From Drosophila persimilis (Eukaryota > Arthropoda > Insecta > Diptera > Drosophilidae), in NCBI RefSeq assembly GCF_003286085.1, contig NW_020825322.1, forward strand, positions 1,674,001 through 1,738,000: 64,000 nucleotides of DNA, in the 5' to 3' direction. How positions within the stretch are numbered: the first letter of the stretch is position 1; every line of letters starts with the position of its first letter. Positions 1 through 14,399 of this stretch are shown one piece after another. The position numbers were made by a program, and so were the translations under genes. The notes under the pieces were generated by a model that saw only the letters and a list, made by a program, of their open reading frames with translations, ran no database searches and had not been told where the DNA came from.

Positions 1-3000
1 GAATCGCACAAACCGAAAACCAACTCTGTTGACAGGAATCTGGCATGTCTACATTACCCTGCCCAACCAATTTCCAATCGTTTTTTCCCTTCTCCACTCA
101 AAAGCAAAAAGGACCCAACGAGAGAGCGAAACAAAAGCAGCATTCTGTTGCACACAAAACTAAATCCCGCTCAGGGCGAGAGAGTGGAGAGCTTCAGCGG
201 TGGGCGGTGGGCGGTGGGCGGTGCAATTAAATTTATTAAAGTCCCAATCAATAATTCAGGACAAGCTCCGACCGCAGCTCAACTGCAACTCTTTCGCTGC
301 AAATATTTCGTTAGCCACAGCAAAAAACAAAAACCAATACTAAAGAGTCGTCCAGTGGGGATAGGGCTATGAAATTGATTTGGCGCCTTTAGCGGCATTC
401 ATGCAGAGCCCCATTCGGGATCTACAATAATTTCAACTTGCAGATGGTTTAATCGAGCAAAAAAATATTATTCGGAGCTATCAGCATTCAATAGTAAATT
501 AAAATAAAATTTAAAATAAATCATACGTATTTGAAGGGATTATCTTTAATGAAATTAATTAATTACTGAATTCACGGTCAATAAGTTTAGTACTAGTTAT
601 TTCTGACTAAAATTGATTCATTTCGAGGACATCATCTCTTGAAAGACGAACCGCCAATAGACCCCTGTTTCAGCAAATTTAAAGAGGACTTCATCGTATA
701 CGTAATCTCGCGCTCGCCATATCTGTGGCAAAATTTGGCTAAAACTTTCCAGAATCAACACTCAGATAACGTGTTTGGGCTTAATTGAATTTCATTCTCT
801 ATCTCTGTTTCTATGCCGGTCTCTGGGCAGTAATGTGATGGATGGACGGATGAGAAAGGGAGTGGAAGCCTGGCAAACAAGTCGGTCGGCTTGGCCTGGT
901 TAAATGGCCTGCCAACATATGGCCATTAATTGCCAACGACTACTGACTACTGACCACGGACCCAGAGCTCATCCCCCTTCTCCCTCTCTCTCTCCGTAGT
1001 ATCTTTAAGATACTTTCATCTGGTGGCATTGGGTTGATTGAGTTGGTAGGCCAGACGGCGCAAACAGTATTCTATGGAGACAGCGAGAGACAGAGAGCAA
1101 ATATACCCCCTCTGGCTGCATTTTTTTGGGTAAAAAATTCTTCTATTTTTTCTGTGGCAGTTCATAAAATACATGTACATGCCGCAAGGTCATTGCTTTG
1201 GGGTACAGCATCACAGGGGCTCGGTAGGGGGAAGGTAGAAAGGCTGGGAGGTGAGGCCGAACTTGACCTAGTTGGTGGGCGTGGCATGGTGTCCAATTGA
1301 ATGCAACCATAAAAGCAGTTTGGACCCAGTTTGAATTATTCAACGGCCCTACCAAATCAATTTGAACATTTTTTCCTACTTTCTCTTTACTCCAGGGGCC
1401 ACTGTCAGAGTTTCCAACCCCCACTAAAGCCTTAATTGAGGCTCAGAGTAAAACTAAACGAGATTGCCACGCGATTGCCATCGATCTTGGAATAGACGCA
1501 ATGAGGCCAAGGAAGGCAACCAAATTTTGGAAATCAACCACAAACATCAGGAAAATGAATGAAAGAAATCTTTTCTGTGTAGAGTTTTTGGGAGTTCTGC
1601 CTCACACCATGAAAACCTTCGATATTCTCCGTGATCTCGCACTTTTCATGGCAGACGGGAAAACTTATAGAAACATAATGCTCTAGTGTTAATTCTTACA
1701 CTTCTTTTATCATATTTCCACTTAAAGAGTGTTCCTTTTGCAATCACAAAGCTAATATACCCCTTTTTGTTCAGTGGGTATCGCCAGGGTATGATTTGGT
1801 GGCCAGCACTTCTTCTGCCTCTGTTCTGTGTACAATTGTTAGCGGGTATTTGTTACCAATTATCGCTCCATATTTGTTCCCCTCCATCTGGCCGCATGAA
1901 CCCTCTCGCATGCTCTGTCGACCCTCAAGTATGAAATCAAATCGAAAGCCATTGGCCTGGCAATAATCTCACTTGGCTTTCTGCCTTTGGGGGATTGTAG
2001 TTTTAATTTGTTGCCCTCATTTGGCCAACACCGCTGCACTTGCACCTTCCCATGGACCCGATTGCCTTCCCTGGTCGTACCCTTGATTGAGAGTACCTTT
2101 TCCTTTCCCCTTCTCCATCCCATAAAGTACCATTAACCCGTTGGGTCTTTGGGGGCAACATTTCTGCTCGTTTTTTTCCATTTAATTGACCCAGTCAATT
2201 AATAAATGCTTTCACTTTGACTCCACTCTGCTTCCTTGTGGTGCTGCCGTCGCTTTCTCCCTGTTTCGCTTTCCACTTGCTCCAAGCCTCGCTTTCTCTC
2301 ATTGTTTCCACGCTCCGTTGAGTTTGCTGCAGTTGCAAATAAAGGAAGAGAGAGAGAAGGAGCAGGAGCAGGACCAAGTGGAATATCTTTATTACAACAT
2401 AATTAAAAGTAAATTTTTATTTTATTTTAATTTACTCTCTCATTCTGCTCCTCCCCTCCTGCCACACCGCTCTGCTCTATTCTTTTACGCATTAAGTTAA
2501 TGCGGAAAAAGGAGGAGCCGTAAAGAAGTCGCAAGGCATCGAGGCAGATGAACGCCAATGAAGTTGGATTAAGGGCGCTCGAAGAGGTCAACCTGCTCCC
2601 CGGCATCCGTGACTTTAAGTCAGTCACTAATTAAAGCCTCCACTCAAATACAAGGAAAGCAATCCTTTACGAAAACTTGAGGACGATAGAGTGCTGAACC
2701 ACAAATCGATACGAATATTTGCTTAAAGGAAGTCCCCACAGCTGGTGAGAGCACCTAGTTGTCGGTCTGGAAACTAAATTACGTGTATGTGGCATTAGCT
2801 TCGGGAAATAATAATTGATGAGGGTGGCCAGAGACGGGCCAGGGAGGTGGCATGGGGGCAGCGTGACCTGGAGCGAAGTGCTGCCTCTGACGCACACGCA
2901 ACATCGCCAGAGTTTTATTTATAGCAGCCTCCCCTTCACTGAAGGAACAAACAACGGCCAAAAAAAAAAAGCTGCCAGGGATCTGTCGAGGACAATGCAT

Positions 3001-4242
3001 ATGCTAGCTATATATACGCAAACACGCACACAAATAGACAAGTATGCACACACACACATACAAATATAGATGTATATAGAATGCATGTGTGTGTGGGGAA
3101 GCAAACAAAATCAAAATTTGGAGCCGGAATTTATTGAATTATTGATCAGAGTGCTGCTTTTTTCGACTCTTCAATTGAGATTGGAAAATTTAAAGGATTT
3201 CCAACGGCGATGATAGAAAACAGTCCCTCAGTCAATGTTATCCCTATCACCGCTATCTGGATTGCGTAATAGGCCGGACCCGTGACCGCCACGAACCTAA
3301 AGTGAATTTTGGATTATGGCCAGAAGGGCCAGAAGGGTTGACCACACCGCCCCCCCACGAGCCTCTGCCAGCCATAAATATCTGCCTTGGGTTCCGCGAA
3401 AGCCCCTGTGCGCTCTGGCCGAAAGCAATTAAAATGCAGTTAACGCGGATTGCAGTTCATACTCGTATTTTGTGCTCCTATTATGCTCCGTTCGACTAGG
3501 TATTTTTCGACTAGGATTCTGTCGAAATCCGAGCGGATTACGAGCGGCCACTGTGAGAATAAGGCTTGCCTCTGCAAGGCCAGAGAATCTACCAGATTGC
3601 AGGATTTCGATTAGATCGAATTAATATTATGGAAGCAGCTAGAATATTTTTCATCCCAAAAACTGAGTACCGGTTAGAGAATTGTCTTCTCATTCACTTC
3701 AGTCTGGAAATCCTCTCTTGAAGCCTTTAGCCACTAAAATTAGCACTACTTTCAGTCAGCTTTTTAGAGCTTCACTGCTGGATGTCCGACGCCATCACAA
3801 ACTGTTGAGCCAAGGGCAAAAATCAACGGCTCTGGTCGGAGACATCTACGAAGGCAAAGGAGAATACTGAGGAGAGACCGCATGGCGTAAGGGTTAAGTG
3901 GAATGTGGGAAGAAGTCAGAATGCGATGGAGATGGAGATGGGTGCAATTGAGGAAGAGTGGTTCTGAGCCAAGGCGAACCTTTGATAATGACTACAAAGT
4001 CAACGGCTTCAGAGGCAAGACAGAGCCCGGGACCGGGGCCTGGTTTATGGCCAAGTGGTGACAACAAATGGCGACAGCGAATGGCGATGGCGATGGCGAT
4101 GGCGATGGCGAATGTATCTGAGAGATACGCGCTCGCAGTGGCCGTGCAACATATTGTATAGTTTTACTACTTGGCTCGACTTGGCCCGCCTTGGCCGGGG
4201 CTCTAACTACTTTACACCAAGTAGTACGCACGAGTGTATGTT

Positions 4243-4269
4243 TGTGTGTGTGTGTGTGTGTGTGTGTGG
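4243..4269. repeat. TG dinucleotide microsatellite
   Basis: A near-perfect run of TG dinucleotides in non-coding DNA. A second TG run lies at 6333-6368. Such runs are common in obscura-group flies and vary in length. Confidence 0.9.
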
Positions 4270-6331
4270 TCGTATCTTTGTATCTGAGTATCTTTTTGTG
4301 CTGTCAACGACGTCAACTGACGACGGATTGACGCTCTGTTGCGTCCATGTGTCCATGGGTCTGTTAACCAGAATGTATTCCCCTTAAGAGCTATTTTCTA
4401 TTTTTAGCCCTTGGCTTTATTTGCCATTCTTGTTTTGGTAGCCATTTCCCCAGTGGTCCTTGGCTCTCTCTGGCGACAATGCTGAGAGAGGATCTGCACA
4501 CATATAGGGATATCCTGAATTTTTAATTTAACTGCTCAGTTTTTATTTGCGTGTGTGCGACATAAAAAGTAGATGAAAGACGACAAAGTTTTTGGCACGT
4601 ACTCGCACTCGCACTGGCACTCGCATTAAAGCTTTAAAGGGGGAGCGAAAGCTGGCCTCTAATTAACTGCGTCTCAACTTTTTCAGCTGCTCCACAAAGG
4701 AAAAAGGGAAAAAGGGAAAAAGGGAAAGCAGGGAGCAGAAGGTCGTGCCAGAGCCAGAGCCCACTCGAGTGCAGCTAACAGTTAAGTAATTTCAATTTGA
4801 AGCGCTCAACGTCAGATTTGCCACACACGCTCGCACTGGCACTGGCACTGGCACTCTCGCCTACACACGGATACGAGTATACACAGGCACGGACAGACAG
4901 AGACAGAGACAGAGACACAGACCGGCACAGGGCTAACAGCACAGAGAGATTCCCACACATGCCATGTAGCTCGTATCCGAGCGCTGCCTGCATATTAAAA
5001 TGCTGTCAAAATTGCACGGCTAAATGTCATTTCATTTGGCATTGCTCTCCTTTCACTCACCCGCTCTGGCCCTCCGTGTGCCACCCTGGCACTCTTTCTC
5101 TGGGCATCTGTGTATGCCCCTCTCCTAATGACTACCGTCAGCTGCAGGACACAGACATATATTACGTCTAATTACCACGCCCCCAACCAGCCAGCTCTGG
5201 CTTCATTTCGATTCATCGCTGCACTAAATTTCTCCCCACACATTCCTGGCTATGTTCCTCCGTGATTTTGTGGCTGACAAATCTGACAAATTTGATTTGT
5301 TTTTCAACAAAATTGAACCATTCGAAATTCAATTGGTAGTCTAATAGGTTTAAAAAAGGTTTTAATTAATTAATCAATAAAATATAAAATTAAACCATTA
5401 AGTAGTTAGGAGCGTTAGGCCGTTTTTAGTAGTCTCTCATTCGACATAATGAAATGCTAAATTATTACAATGATACGAATGAAACTTTTTAAAAAACTGG
5501 AAACATTTTGGGTTTATTTTGTGGGGAAAGTTAGGAACAAAGTCCACAACTAAATGTGTATTTTTATGCTCGTATCTTTCGAATGCCAAATGAAATGCAT
5601 ACATGACCAACTAACTATTTTATTGACTGATTAAAATAAATTTGCCATGAGGCTAGAGGGCATAAATATACAAATATAACGATGAAACGAAACGCATTTC
5701 CTATTCATGTGGCGAATTTGCCCGTTTGTTTTGCAAATATTATTATTCTAAATACTTGTAAAAACCCCTTACTTTTGTTAAAATACTAAAAATTCAATTG
5801 ACATAATTTAAAAAAAGAAATGAGTCTCTGAAGCGCTTGGCTTGTCCTATTCAAGTGGCGTGGAGTGTATATTTACATACAATTTTACGTAGCGGTAGTA
5901 TTAATTGGTATTTTAAAAAAATACCTCAAGTTTTGTATTTGTCCCCAACGAACGTTTAAATATTTAATTATGCTAAAATGAAAAGTTTTGCCCAAAGAAG
6001 TTTGTGGCACAAACATTTTGTGGGTAAAGAACTATTCGAAAGTGTCTGAAAATTCCAAATTACCAAAAAAAAGTCCTTCAGTTTTTTGGAGAGCATGGCA
6101 AAAAAGAGTGGCAAGGCGCCCAGAAAATGGCCAGAAAAGGAAGTGGGCTTGAAATCGATTTCAAGTGCTGGATCGGCTGGGGCAATGGGTACGGTGGGTA
6201 CTGTGGGACCGTGCGAATTCCTTTACCTTAATTAAAAAAGTTTACAATTTCTCCTGGCACTGTGACAATGGCGTCCCCACCCTGTAGTCCTGGTCCCCTA
6301 GGGCTACCACTCGGGTTTTCCTTATCCACCG

Positions 6332-6332
<1 letters not shown>

Positions 6333-6368
<36 letters not shown>
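6333..6368. repeat. TG dinucleotide microsatellite, about 18 units
   Basis: A clean alternating TG run, the longest dinucleotide array in the window. The apparent reading frames through it (poly Val/Cys or His/Thr) are repeat artefacts. Confidence 0.92.
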
Positions 6369-6373
<5 letters not shown>

Positions 6374-7440
6374 GTGTTCGTGTCACATAATAAGCAGGCA
6401 AAGTGCGTCAAAAAATCAACTGCTAAACAATGAGAAACAACTTTCTCTCGCTCTGTCTTCCTCTTCCGCTCCCCATCACTCTCACTCTCATTCTCACTCT
6501 CTTTCTGTGGCTCTGTTTCCATCTCCCTCTCCGTCTGTTGCTCCACTGCCGTCTCACTCTTGGGCGATGGCTTTGAAAAGCCTGCGGGAATCAGCTGCCA
6601 ACTTATTTATTCCTTATTTTATTTTATATTTTTCTTTTTTTTTCTGTGCTTTTGTTGTGCTGTTGCTGGCGTCGGCTGGCGGAAAGTTTTAAAATAAACT
6701 TGCGTCATAAAAATTTAAAAAGTTTGGCCAAAGCACAAAACACAAAACGGAGACAGAGACGGGCAGGGAGAGGGAGAGGGAGGGGGAGGGGGATACCGAG
6801 CGGGAGCCGCCAGAGAGATTTGCGTTAGTTAAAGGAACAACAAGAAACGAAATGAAATGAAATGGAACCGAAACGGAAGCGAAGAGCGTGACGAGGGAGC
6901 GGAGTGGTGTACAGAATTCTTGCAACATTTGTTCTTTATGCAGAAGTTTGGCCTCCTGCAAGAATGTTTTAAAACCTGGTAATACACAAGGACATAATTA
7001 CCGGAAAAGAGCGATCGAGAGAGAGAGAGGGGGATTGGACAGACCGAGAAAGAGAGGGCATATGAGAGAAAAAGGGATAAAGCCATGGGAAAACTCAAGT
7101 TTCCGTATTTTCTTGGTCTTCAAAACTTGGTCCAATATTTTGCATAATTTGCAGCCTTTTTTCAAACATTTTCGAAAAAATTTAAATAAGATATTCTGAA
7201 AAAAAAGGTCCCGAAATTTATTGAAATTGGAGAAGTTTTTAAAGTTGTTTTTAAAAATTGAGACAACAAAAATTTAATAAAAATTCTTGCAAATTTCTTG
7301 ATATTCTCCAGCTGTCGGAACACTTTTTGTAGCCTGATTGATGCCTCCTTTGTCATCATTATGGATGTTTCAACTCGTTTTCGTTTTATGATCCGATTTG
7401 GAGGTAATAAAGCCAAGTGAGGCCACATTTTTTGTGTGGG

Positions 7441-10400
7441 CTACAAATCCGGTAAATCTTGCTCGCTTTCCCGACTCTTTCTCCTTCGCCATTTTGTACT
7501 CTCTTTGGTACTGCCCCGGTTTTGGGGCTTTGTCTTGGCCAAGGCAGCGTGAATGACGAAGAAACGCATTAAAACTGATTTATTGCTGCAGATAAGTTTG
7601 GATTTATATGCCAAAGTCAAGGCAGTGCCCTGTCTTTTGCTTCCCAAGCCTCCCGAGCTTCCCGGGCTTCTCGCCTAATCTCAGTTTCGTCCGGGGCTCG
7701 GGGCGAACCTCCGAAGGCATCCGCAGCACATTTAATTAAGATTTAACCTTTAATTACGATTTAAAAGATTACAATGTCAAATGCACGCTATCATCCACCC
7801 CAATCCCAGTCCCAATCCCAATCCCAATCCCATTCCCATTTATTGGCGATTCCACTAATGCTGAGAGCATTTCTCGATACGCTGCCACAGGAAGGATATG
7901 ATTATGTCGATAACAATGGCATAGAATGGGAATGGGAGTGGGAACGAGAAGGGGAAGGGGATACCGATACCCCTCTGACATATCATTTTCTATGCGCAGG
8001 GCTGCAGGGGCACTCTCATTGTTATTTGCGGATTTTTTCCCATTGAATATTCTCTTTTATGGCCCCCGGCCCCATCCACGTTGCGTGCTAATTATGCAAG
8101 CGCTCGGCGTAGCAAACCCAATGATGCTTATCCATAATCGTTATCGTAATCGCCATCTTTATCGGCCTTGACATTATCCCACACTAGATGGCGATGCGAT
8201 TCAGGCGATTCAGGAGACGCGTACGACCAGATGAATGAAAAAGCGCTATGGTTGGCACATAAGTCCGTGTGGGGTAGGCCCTATGCTATATGTTTTTGAC
8301 TTACAGATGGAAGATCTGCCTCTATACATTGATGCATAATTTGTCCTTTATTTGTGAATAATTTGTTTAAGTTTGGCCCGAAATACGGCAACATTTCGAA
8401 GGCTATACCATTGAGAATTCAAACGAGATGAGAACTTAATTTTCATTGCGAATTGTCGTATTTCTTCTTTAAAAAGCAACAAACATTCTCAGAAAGCATA
8501 TCTCTGGGTCTGGGCTCTGTTTCTGGCTTATTTTGCATTGTTGTGCTTAGCTTTATTATGAGCCTTTGTTAAAGCCGCTAGTTGGAAGATGCTGTCCTGG
8601 CCAACACCTCGAACGCCTCCCCTTTGCTCTCCCTCAAGGGTCGGGGCGCTGGTATTCATTATAATGTCAAACGCAGTATCTGGGGACCTACAGACAGTCA
8701 GTCTTGCCTTTGTCGTCCTTTCTTTCAATGCTGCCACTCTCTGTCCTCGTCTAACCTCGCACATTTTTTTCCCCCTTCCCCCCACTGACTATCTTGAGTT
8801 TCCATTTGCTTTTTGCTTTTTGCTATTTTATTTTATTTTATTTTACTTTATTTATTTAATTTACGAGTATGCCCATGGTCTCGGGCTGGGTCTCGGTCTC
8901 GGTCTCGGTCTCGACTTGCGTTCATAAGTTTATTATTTATAATCCCACTCAAGTGCGACACTTCTCTACGAGTGTGCTCACGAGTATGCCCTACTGCCAC
9001 GCCTCCCAGTGCACACACACACCCTTACAATATATAGGTGGGTATATATGTACATATATGTATGTACAGTTGGGCTCAGGCATTTACACCCCGCCCTTGG
9101 CAATCAGTTTATATTTTGTATGGTTTATTAACAATTTGCGCGCGCCCCTTCCCGCCCCAAAAAATAAAACAACACCAAAGTTTTTATGGCCATACTGCGA
9201 CTCAAAAATATTGCCGCATCAGCACAAGAAAGTTGGAGTTTGAGTTGGAGCTAGACCTGGGGCAGGAGCGAATGGGGCGAAGGGTATGAAATGCTTTTAT
9301 TGCGTTCTATTATTGCTAAATACGTTTATATTTGTTTGCCTCGCACAAAGCCCTGACAAATTCGCAACCCCCATTGGGGGTTCTGGGCTGGGACACTTTC
9401 AACCCTAGAAGGTCTTGTATATTATAAAATATTGAATACAATGATGCCACATCTTTAATTAGAACCACAAAGACTATTATTTTTCTGTTCTCCTGATTGG
9501 ACACGTGAATCATTCCTAGATTAAAATTAGAGACAAAGATTGGATCATTTGAAATGGTAAAAAGCAGATAATAAAAAATAAACTGCAATGGGAAACTCAA
9601 TTTATTTATGCAAGATACATTTGGGGCTTGATACAAAAGTGCTTTCCACATATCTTATGGGAGCCAAAGTTCGGAGTAAAGGAGTGGAGGAGAAAGCTGC
9701 TGCAATTGTAATTAAAAAACATTGGAATAGGCGAATGCACTCGTCTTTTCGCTTCTCACATTCATACACCAAATTCTCAATAAGCTGATTGCAAAATTGC
9801 ATATTTATCGTCGACTTGTCAATGTTGTGTAAACACGTATTTGTCTATGAAGCTAGTCGTATTTGGCCCAATATTCGGAAAGCTTTTTTGGAAACCAATC
9901 TGCCAATTATCTGCTGTATTTGCTCGCATATATGCATGTAATATGTATGTAAATGCGAGAGGATTATGTATGACATATGTCTGTGAATGGAAAATATTGA
10001 TACACAGAAATGTGCGTCGACAAATGTTTCTCCCTCAAGGAATTTGTCTAAATATTCATTCGATATTTATGAGTCTGTTTCAATAGCCCATCAAATGAGA
10101 GGTTCCAATCTTTCGCCGCAATATTTGTTATCCGTAGATAATTCGAGTTCTTCACAGATAAAGCATCGTCCTCCCAAGCGGAGGATGGCCTTAGTCCTTC
10201 TGGGGTTTCAGCCTAATGGTAGTAGATAATTGCATTCTGTTTTGTGTATCTTTTCTCTGTGGCAGCAGCTGCAAGCAGTAAGCGACTCTATCGATAGCGA
10301 CTTCCTCTGAATGGACTCGTTCCACATGTAGTCACTGCTATCGATTACCATCTAACGGGTCATTGTGTTCTCCGGCGTTTATGTTGACGTTGACCCCCCC

Positions 10401-13400
10401 ACCACCCACCGCCCTCTCGTCACACTGATAATGAAGGGCGACGACTGAAAACTTATCGATTTTCGATTTGCCCACATATTCCTGGGTGCGTGTGCCCCAT
10501 CCCGTGTGTGGCAGGCATTCAAATTGCGGTAACAAATGTCGCTGGCTCACAGGAGCCAAACGATTGTGGACTGTGGATTGTGGGCAGAGGGCTCTCGTCC
10601 GCCGCAGGGCAGAAGAGAAAGAACAAATGTCAAAGAGCAACCCGACGTCGTTGTTGTGAGCGGCGCCTCCCTGATTGCCAAAAAAAAAAAAAATAATAAA
10701 GAAATGAACGGAGAGAGTAGAGGAAAGACGAAGAGCTGGAACGGTGGACAAAAGGGCATCATTGGCAGAAGGCAGAATGGGGGCAGAATGGGGGGCAGAA
10801 TGCCAGTCGTGGAGCAAAGGGCAATGCGCTTAGCACAGCAGCCTGTTGAATGTCTGACTTTCTCCCCACTGCCCCCCCTCAATGGCGCTGACAATGAAAG
10901 CCATAAGAATGCCGCTGTCTATGGGAGTGAGTGAGTGAGTGAGTGACTCTGAATAGAACTGCAAATGGAATCGGAAATGGTGGGCCGTGTGGCTAAGGGT
11001 GAGAGACCATTCCATTTGCCTGTTTAATGCAATTTGTTTTTGCTTTTGATGATGTTCCTTCTCTGCTATGTACAATACATGCATGTATGTATGTATATTT
11101 CCCTGCCGTTGTTGTTATCAGTGCAGACTTCTGTGAAATGTCACTGTTACAAGATCGTATCATTACGCTACGCAGCGCCCGAAGACACGTTCTGCCTGAT
11201 TTTCTGTCTCTACCGCACGCACTCTTTGTCGTTCAATGTTGGCGCCGTCGTTCGGAGGAGAGCCACGCTGACTAAGTATCGGGTATATGTTATGGACCTT
11301 CTTTTAGACGTTAGTTCTTTGTATTGTCCAAGCATGCCAATCTATTGGGAGTTCCTCTAAAGTCACTTAACCGTAACTGTGGCATGCCACCACAGTGTTC
11401 TTTATAAACAGTTTCAAACATTTTGGGGGGCTATTTTTGTGTAGAGGTACACTAAATACTTTTGAAAATGAATGTCAATGACAGCTTTCTCTGTCTCTCT
11501 CTGGTACAATACACCTTTCTTTCTCTCGCTGTGGGATATTTGAACACAGAACACAAACGCACGCAGGCACACACTCTCCAAAAAACACACACATAGACAC
11601 CGAAAACATGGCGTACAACGGTAAAGCAAAGTAAGAACAACACAACAACAAAATGTGGGTGGGTGCAGGGGCAAGGCAACAAAGCAACAACTAAAATTGA
11701 AAGGCAGACAAATAAAAAGCGCCGAAGGAGCACAAGACACACACACAGAGAGAGAAAGAGTGATGGGGAAGGAGAGGGGGATGGGGGATGGGGGATGGAG
11801 GATGGTGAGAGTGGGCCGAAAAAAAGGGATGCTGTGCGAGAGTAACTACAACAAGAACAACACCAGCCAACACCGAACACTGAACAACATGATAAAGGCC
11901 CAAAAATCAATTTCTGTGTCAATTTTTTTTCGTCTGCCCCTCATCCCCATCTAAGTCCTTCTCTTTTTTTCTTTTTTTTGGCGCTCCGTGTAAAGAAAAC
12001 CGAGGGATAAAAAGTGCGTGCGGCTTCCAAGGGAAAAAGCAGAGCCAAAAAGGAAAAGGGAACCGCAACAAATTCGGCTCATATTTCAAAGGAGTTTCGG
12101 GAATGTCCTTGGATTTGTTGGAGCTTGTTTTCGGGGCGGGCAGAACAGGACCCGGGCAGACGAGGGGCACCCACACCCACCAGGCAGAGAACCAAATTAA
12201 ATGCAGTCCTCGCATAAATCTTGTACACAAAACAGGTCGCCATACCCGACCTGGAGTCCCGTTCCCCGAGCTGGGTCATTGTTATCGAACAGCCAATCGG
12301 ATTGCAAAAAATCTCCAAGGACACCAAATAGACTTTACACATTTTTGGCTTACCCAAAGGGAAGTGTGTCAAACATAAATACAAATTTTGGTTATTTATG
12401 GAATGCGGCAGCGCTCTCACATATGCCACAAGTTACCATCCCAGTCCATCCTTCCCAAAATCCCTCACCAACCGGCTTACCGAGAGCAGACCCAGTGGGT
12501 GGTATATTCATCAAAGATATTTAAAGTCACGCTCGAAAAAGAGCTACTGGCAAATTGTTTTGATCAAGTGTGGCAAAAAATAAATTGAATTATAATGATT
12601 ATAGTTTTAATGTATTTTTAATAAGGAAGGAAATGGACCTTTTATATCTGAATAAATTACATTTCTGAAACCAATAAAAATGTCATAAAAGTAAACAACA
12701 ATCAGACGACTAAAGTATTGCTTTTACGACCATTGTTGCCATGCAGCGATGATGGAGGTGATTTATAATTGTTTTTGGAGGAACTTGAAGCTTATTTATT
12801 ATATAGTAAACATTGGATGTTTGTGCAAACACCATCTGCCGAGACGCACACAGATGTTTGGGCTTCAAATGATGAATTTTGAATGAAAACAGACGAAACT
12901 TCCTTAAAAATCCTGACATTCTGGCACACAAAATCTACAAGAACCAAAATGAGACGTCAGCCAGCAGAAAGGTAATCCCAGCAGGATCTAAAATAGCGAT
13001 TTTCCAGCAGTGGATGCCACACGCGCACACGGCTTTGGTGGGGGCGTGGCAGGAACAGGAGCAGGGCCATGGGCATGGGGGAATATGGCTAACAAGCGAA
13101 AAGACTGAAGTGAGTTTATGTATTTTGTATTTTTTGCATAGCTCTGTAGTTTGATGTTGATGTGGTTTTGTATTTCGGGGTTATATTTATTGCATTGTTT
13201 ACCGTGCATAAAAGCGAACGACAAGTCGGTCCATTTGTAGCTCTTCGGCCACGCCCCACTCTGCTTGCAACAAAGGTACGGGTTATTTATGTGTGTGTGT
13301 GTGTGTGCCCCTGTCTGTACGTGTTTGTTGCGTGTCTCTGCCTTCAATGCGAATTGAGGAAAGCGTTTTGATTATTTTACAGCCTTTTTTTTCGTTCAAT

Positions 13401-14150
13401 TTTCGCTTTGATTTTTACCGTGGCCCGTTGCTCTTCTTTGGCTTTTACTCGCTCTCTCTCTCTCTCTCTCACCCTCTCTCCATCTCTGTTGCTGTTGCTG
13501 CAGGCTGTCTGGGAAATTTATGCCGACATCGCCTATATTTATAGATACCTTCACCTGTCTTGCCAAAAGTCACTTACGAAATTAAATTTGTTGCTGTCTT
13601 TCGCTCTGTCTCTCCCACTCTCTCTCTCTCTCTATCTAGCCCCCCTTTCCACCCTCTTACTTCTTTGGCAACCCTCGCTCGAAATTGCTTTATATTTTTT
13701 GTGGGCTTGTCAACAGATTCTCAATTATGTTCGCTGCACATTTGCCGCAAATCAAATGGAAATGAGCAAATGAAAACAAGGAAGTACTGGAGGAAAATGA
13801 AGGAAAATGGATAACGGTTATGTCGATGGGGCAGTTAAAGTTACGGAAATGTGTTGTGCCCTGAAAGAAACAGATTTCCACTTGGCCTGCCTGTGGAGTA
13901 CAGGTACAATACGATAATGGGGGGCAGCAATTGAAAATTTGATTTGCTTTCGGAGAAACGACCACGAGGATAGACAAAATAAACTAGTTTTCAGCTCTCT
14001 ATTAGTGAAGGCGAAAGGCAAAAGCACAAGAACTTCCACGAGGATCAATAAGCAGCTAGAAAAAACAAAAAGTATACGACTTTAGCGACGGACAACTGAT
14101 GAGACGACTGATTAAGACGACGGCTGACAACTGAGTGAGGAGAGTCCTCT
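7441..14150. other. non-coding stretch with simple repeats
   Basis: No exon could be supported. Notable contents are a TCCCAA-type hexamer array at about 7797-7840, a GGTCTC hexamer array at about 8889-8914, GTGA tetramers at about 10927-10945, and CT tracts at about 13449-13480. The longest open frames run through these repeats or through purine-rich tracts and lack coding character. Confidence 0.5.
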
Positions 14151-14174
14151 CTCGGGCGCTTGACGGCTCTCTGT

Positions 14175-14352
14175 GACGACCGCTCTCGCGCTTTAGTGAT
14201 TCACTCTCGCGCTCTAGGGATCCGCTCTCGCGCTCTAGTGATCCGCTCTCGCGCTCTAGTGATCCGCTCTCGCGCTCTAGGGATCCGCTCTCGGGCTCTA
14301 GTGATCCGCTCTCGCGCTCTAGTGATCCGCTCTCGCGTTCTAGTTGTCCGCT
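14175..14352. repeat. 21-bp minisatellite, about 8 copies
   Basis: Tandem units of 21 bp that begin GTGATCCGCTCTCGCGCTCT, with small changes between copies (AGTGATCC alternates with AGGGATCC; one copy has GGGCTC and one GCGTTC). Because 21 is a multiple of three, every frame stays open across the array. The minus strand reads as a run of LERESGS-like heptads and the plus strand as SRALVIR-like heptads. Flanking DNA lacks coding features, so I treat the open frames as by-products of the repeat. Confidence 0.88.
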
Positions 14353-14399
14353 CTCTGCTCTGTCTCTATCGGTTTTAGGACGCGAGCGTGCAGACAGCA

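Larger units (their letters stand above)
1..7440. other. non-coding, probably dunce intron or upstream DNA
   Basis: I see no convincing coding exon here on either strand. The open frames are short, low in complexity or built from repeats (TG runs, TCTCTC tracts, GAGAGG tracts). Bases 5260-6060 are strongly AT-rich. Candidate minus-strand splice donors such as the one near 5055 lead into frames with immediate stops. If the minus-strand exons further right belong to dunce, this stretch would be part of its long introns; that is inference from gene layout. Confidence 0.5.

Noticed and set aside
11269-11283. A 15-base sequence (TGACTAAGTATCGGG) shared with 47890-47904, resembling mobile-element debris
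   Set aside because: A few 15-base matches are expected by chance in 64 kb, and the flanks do not align.
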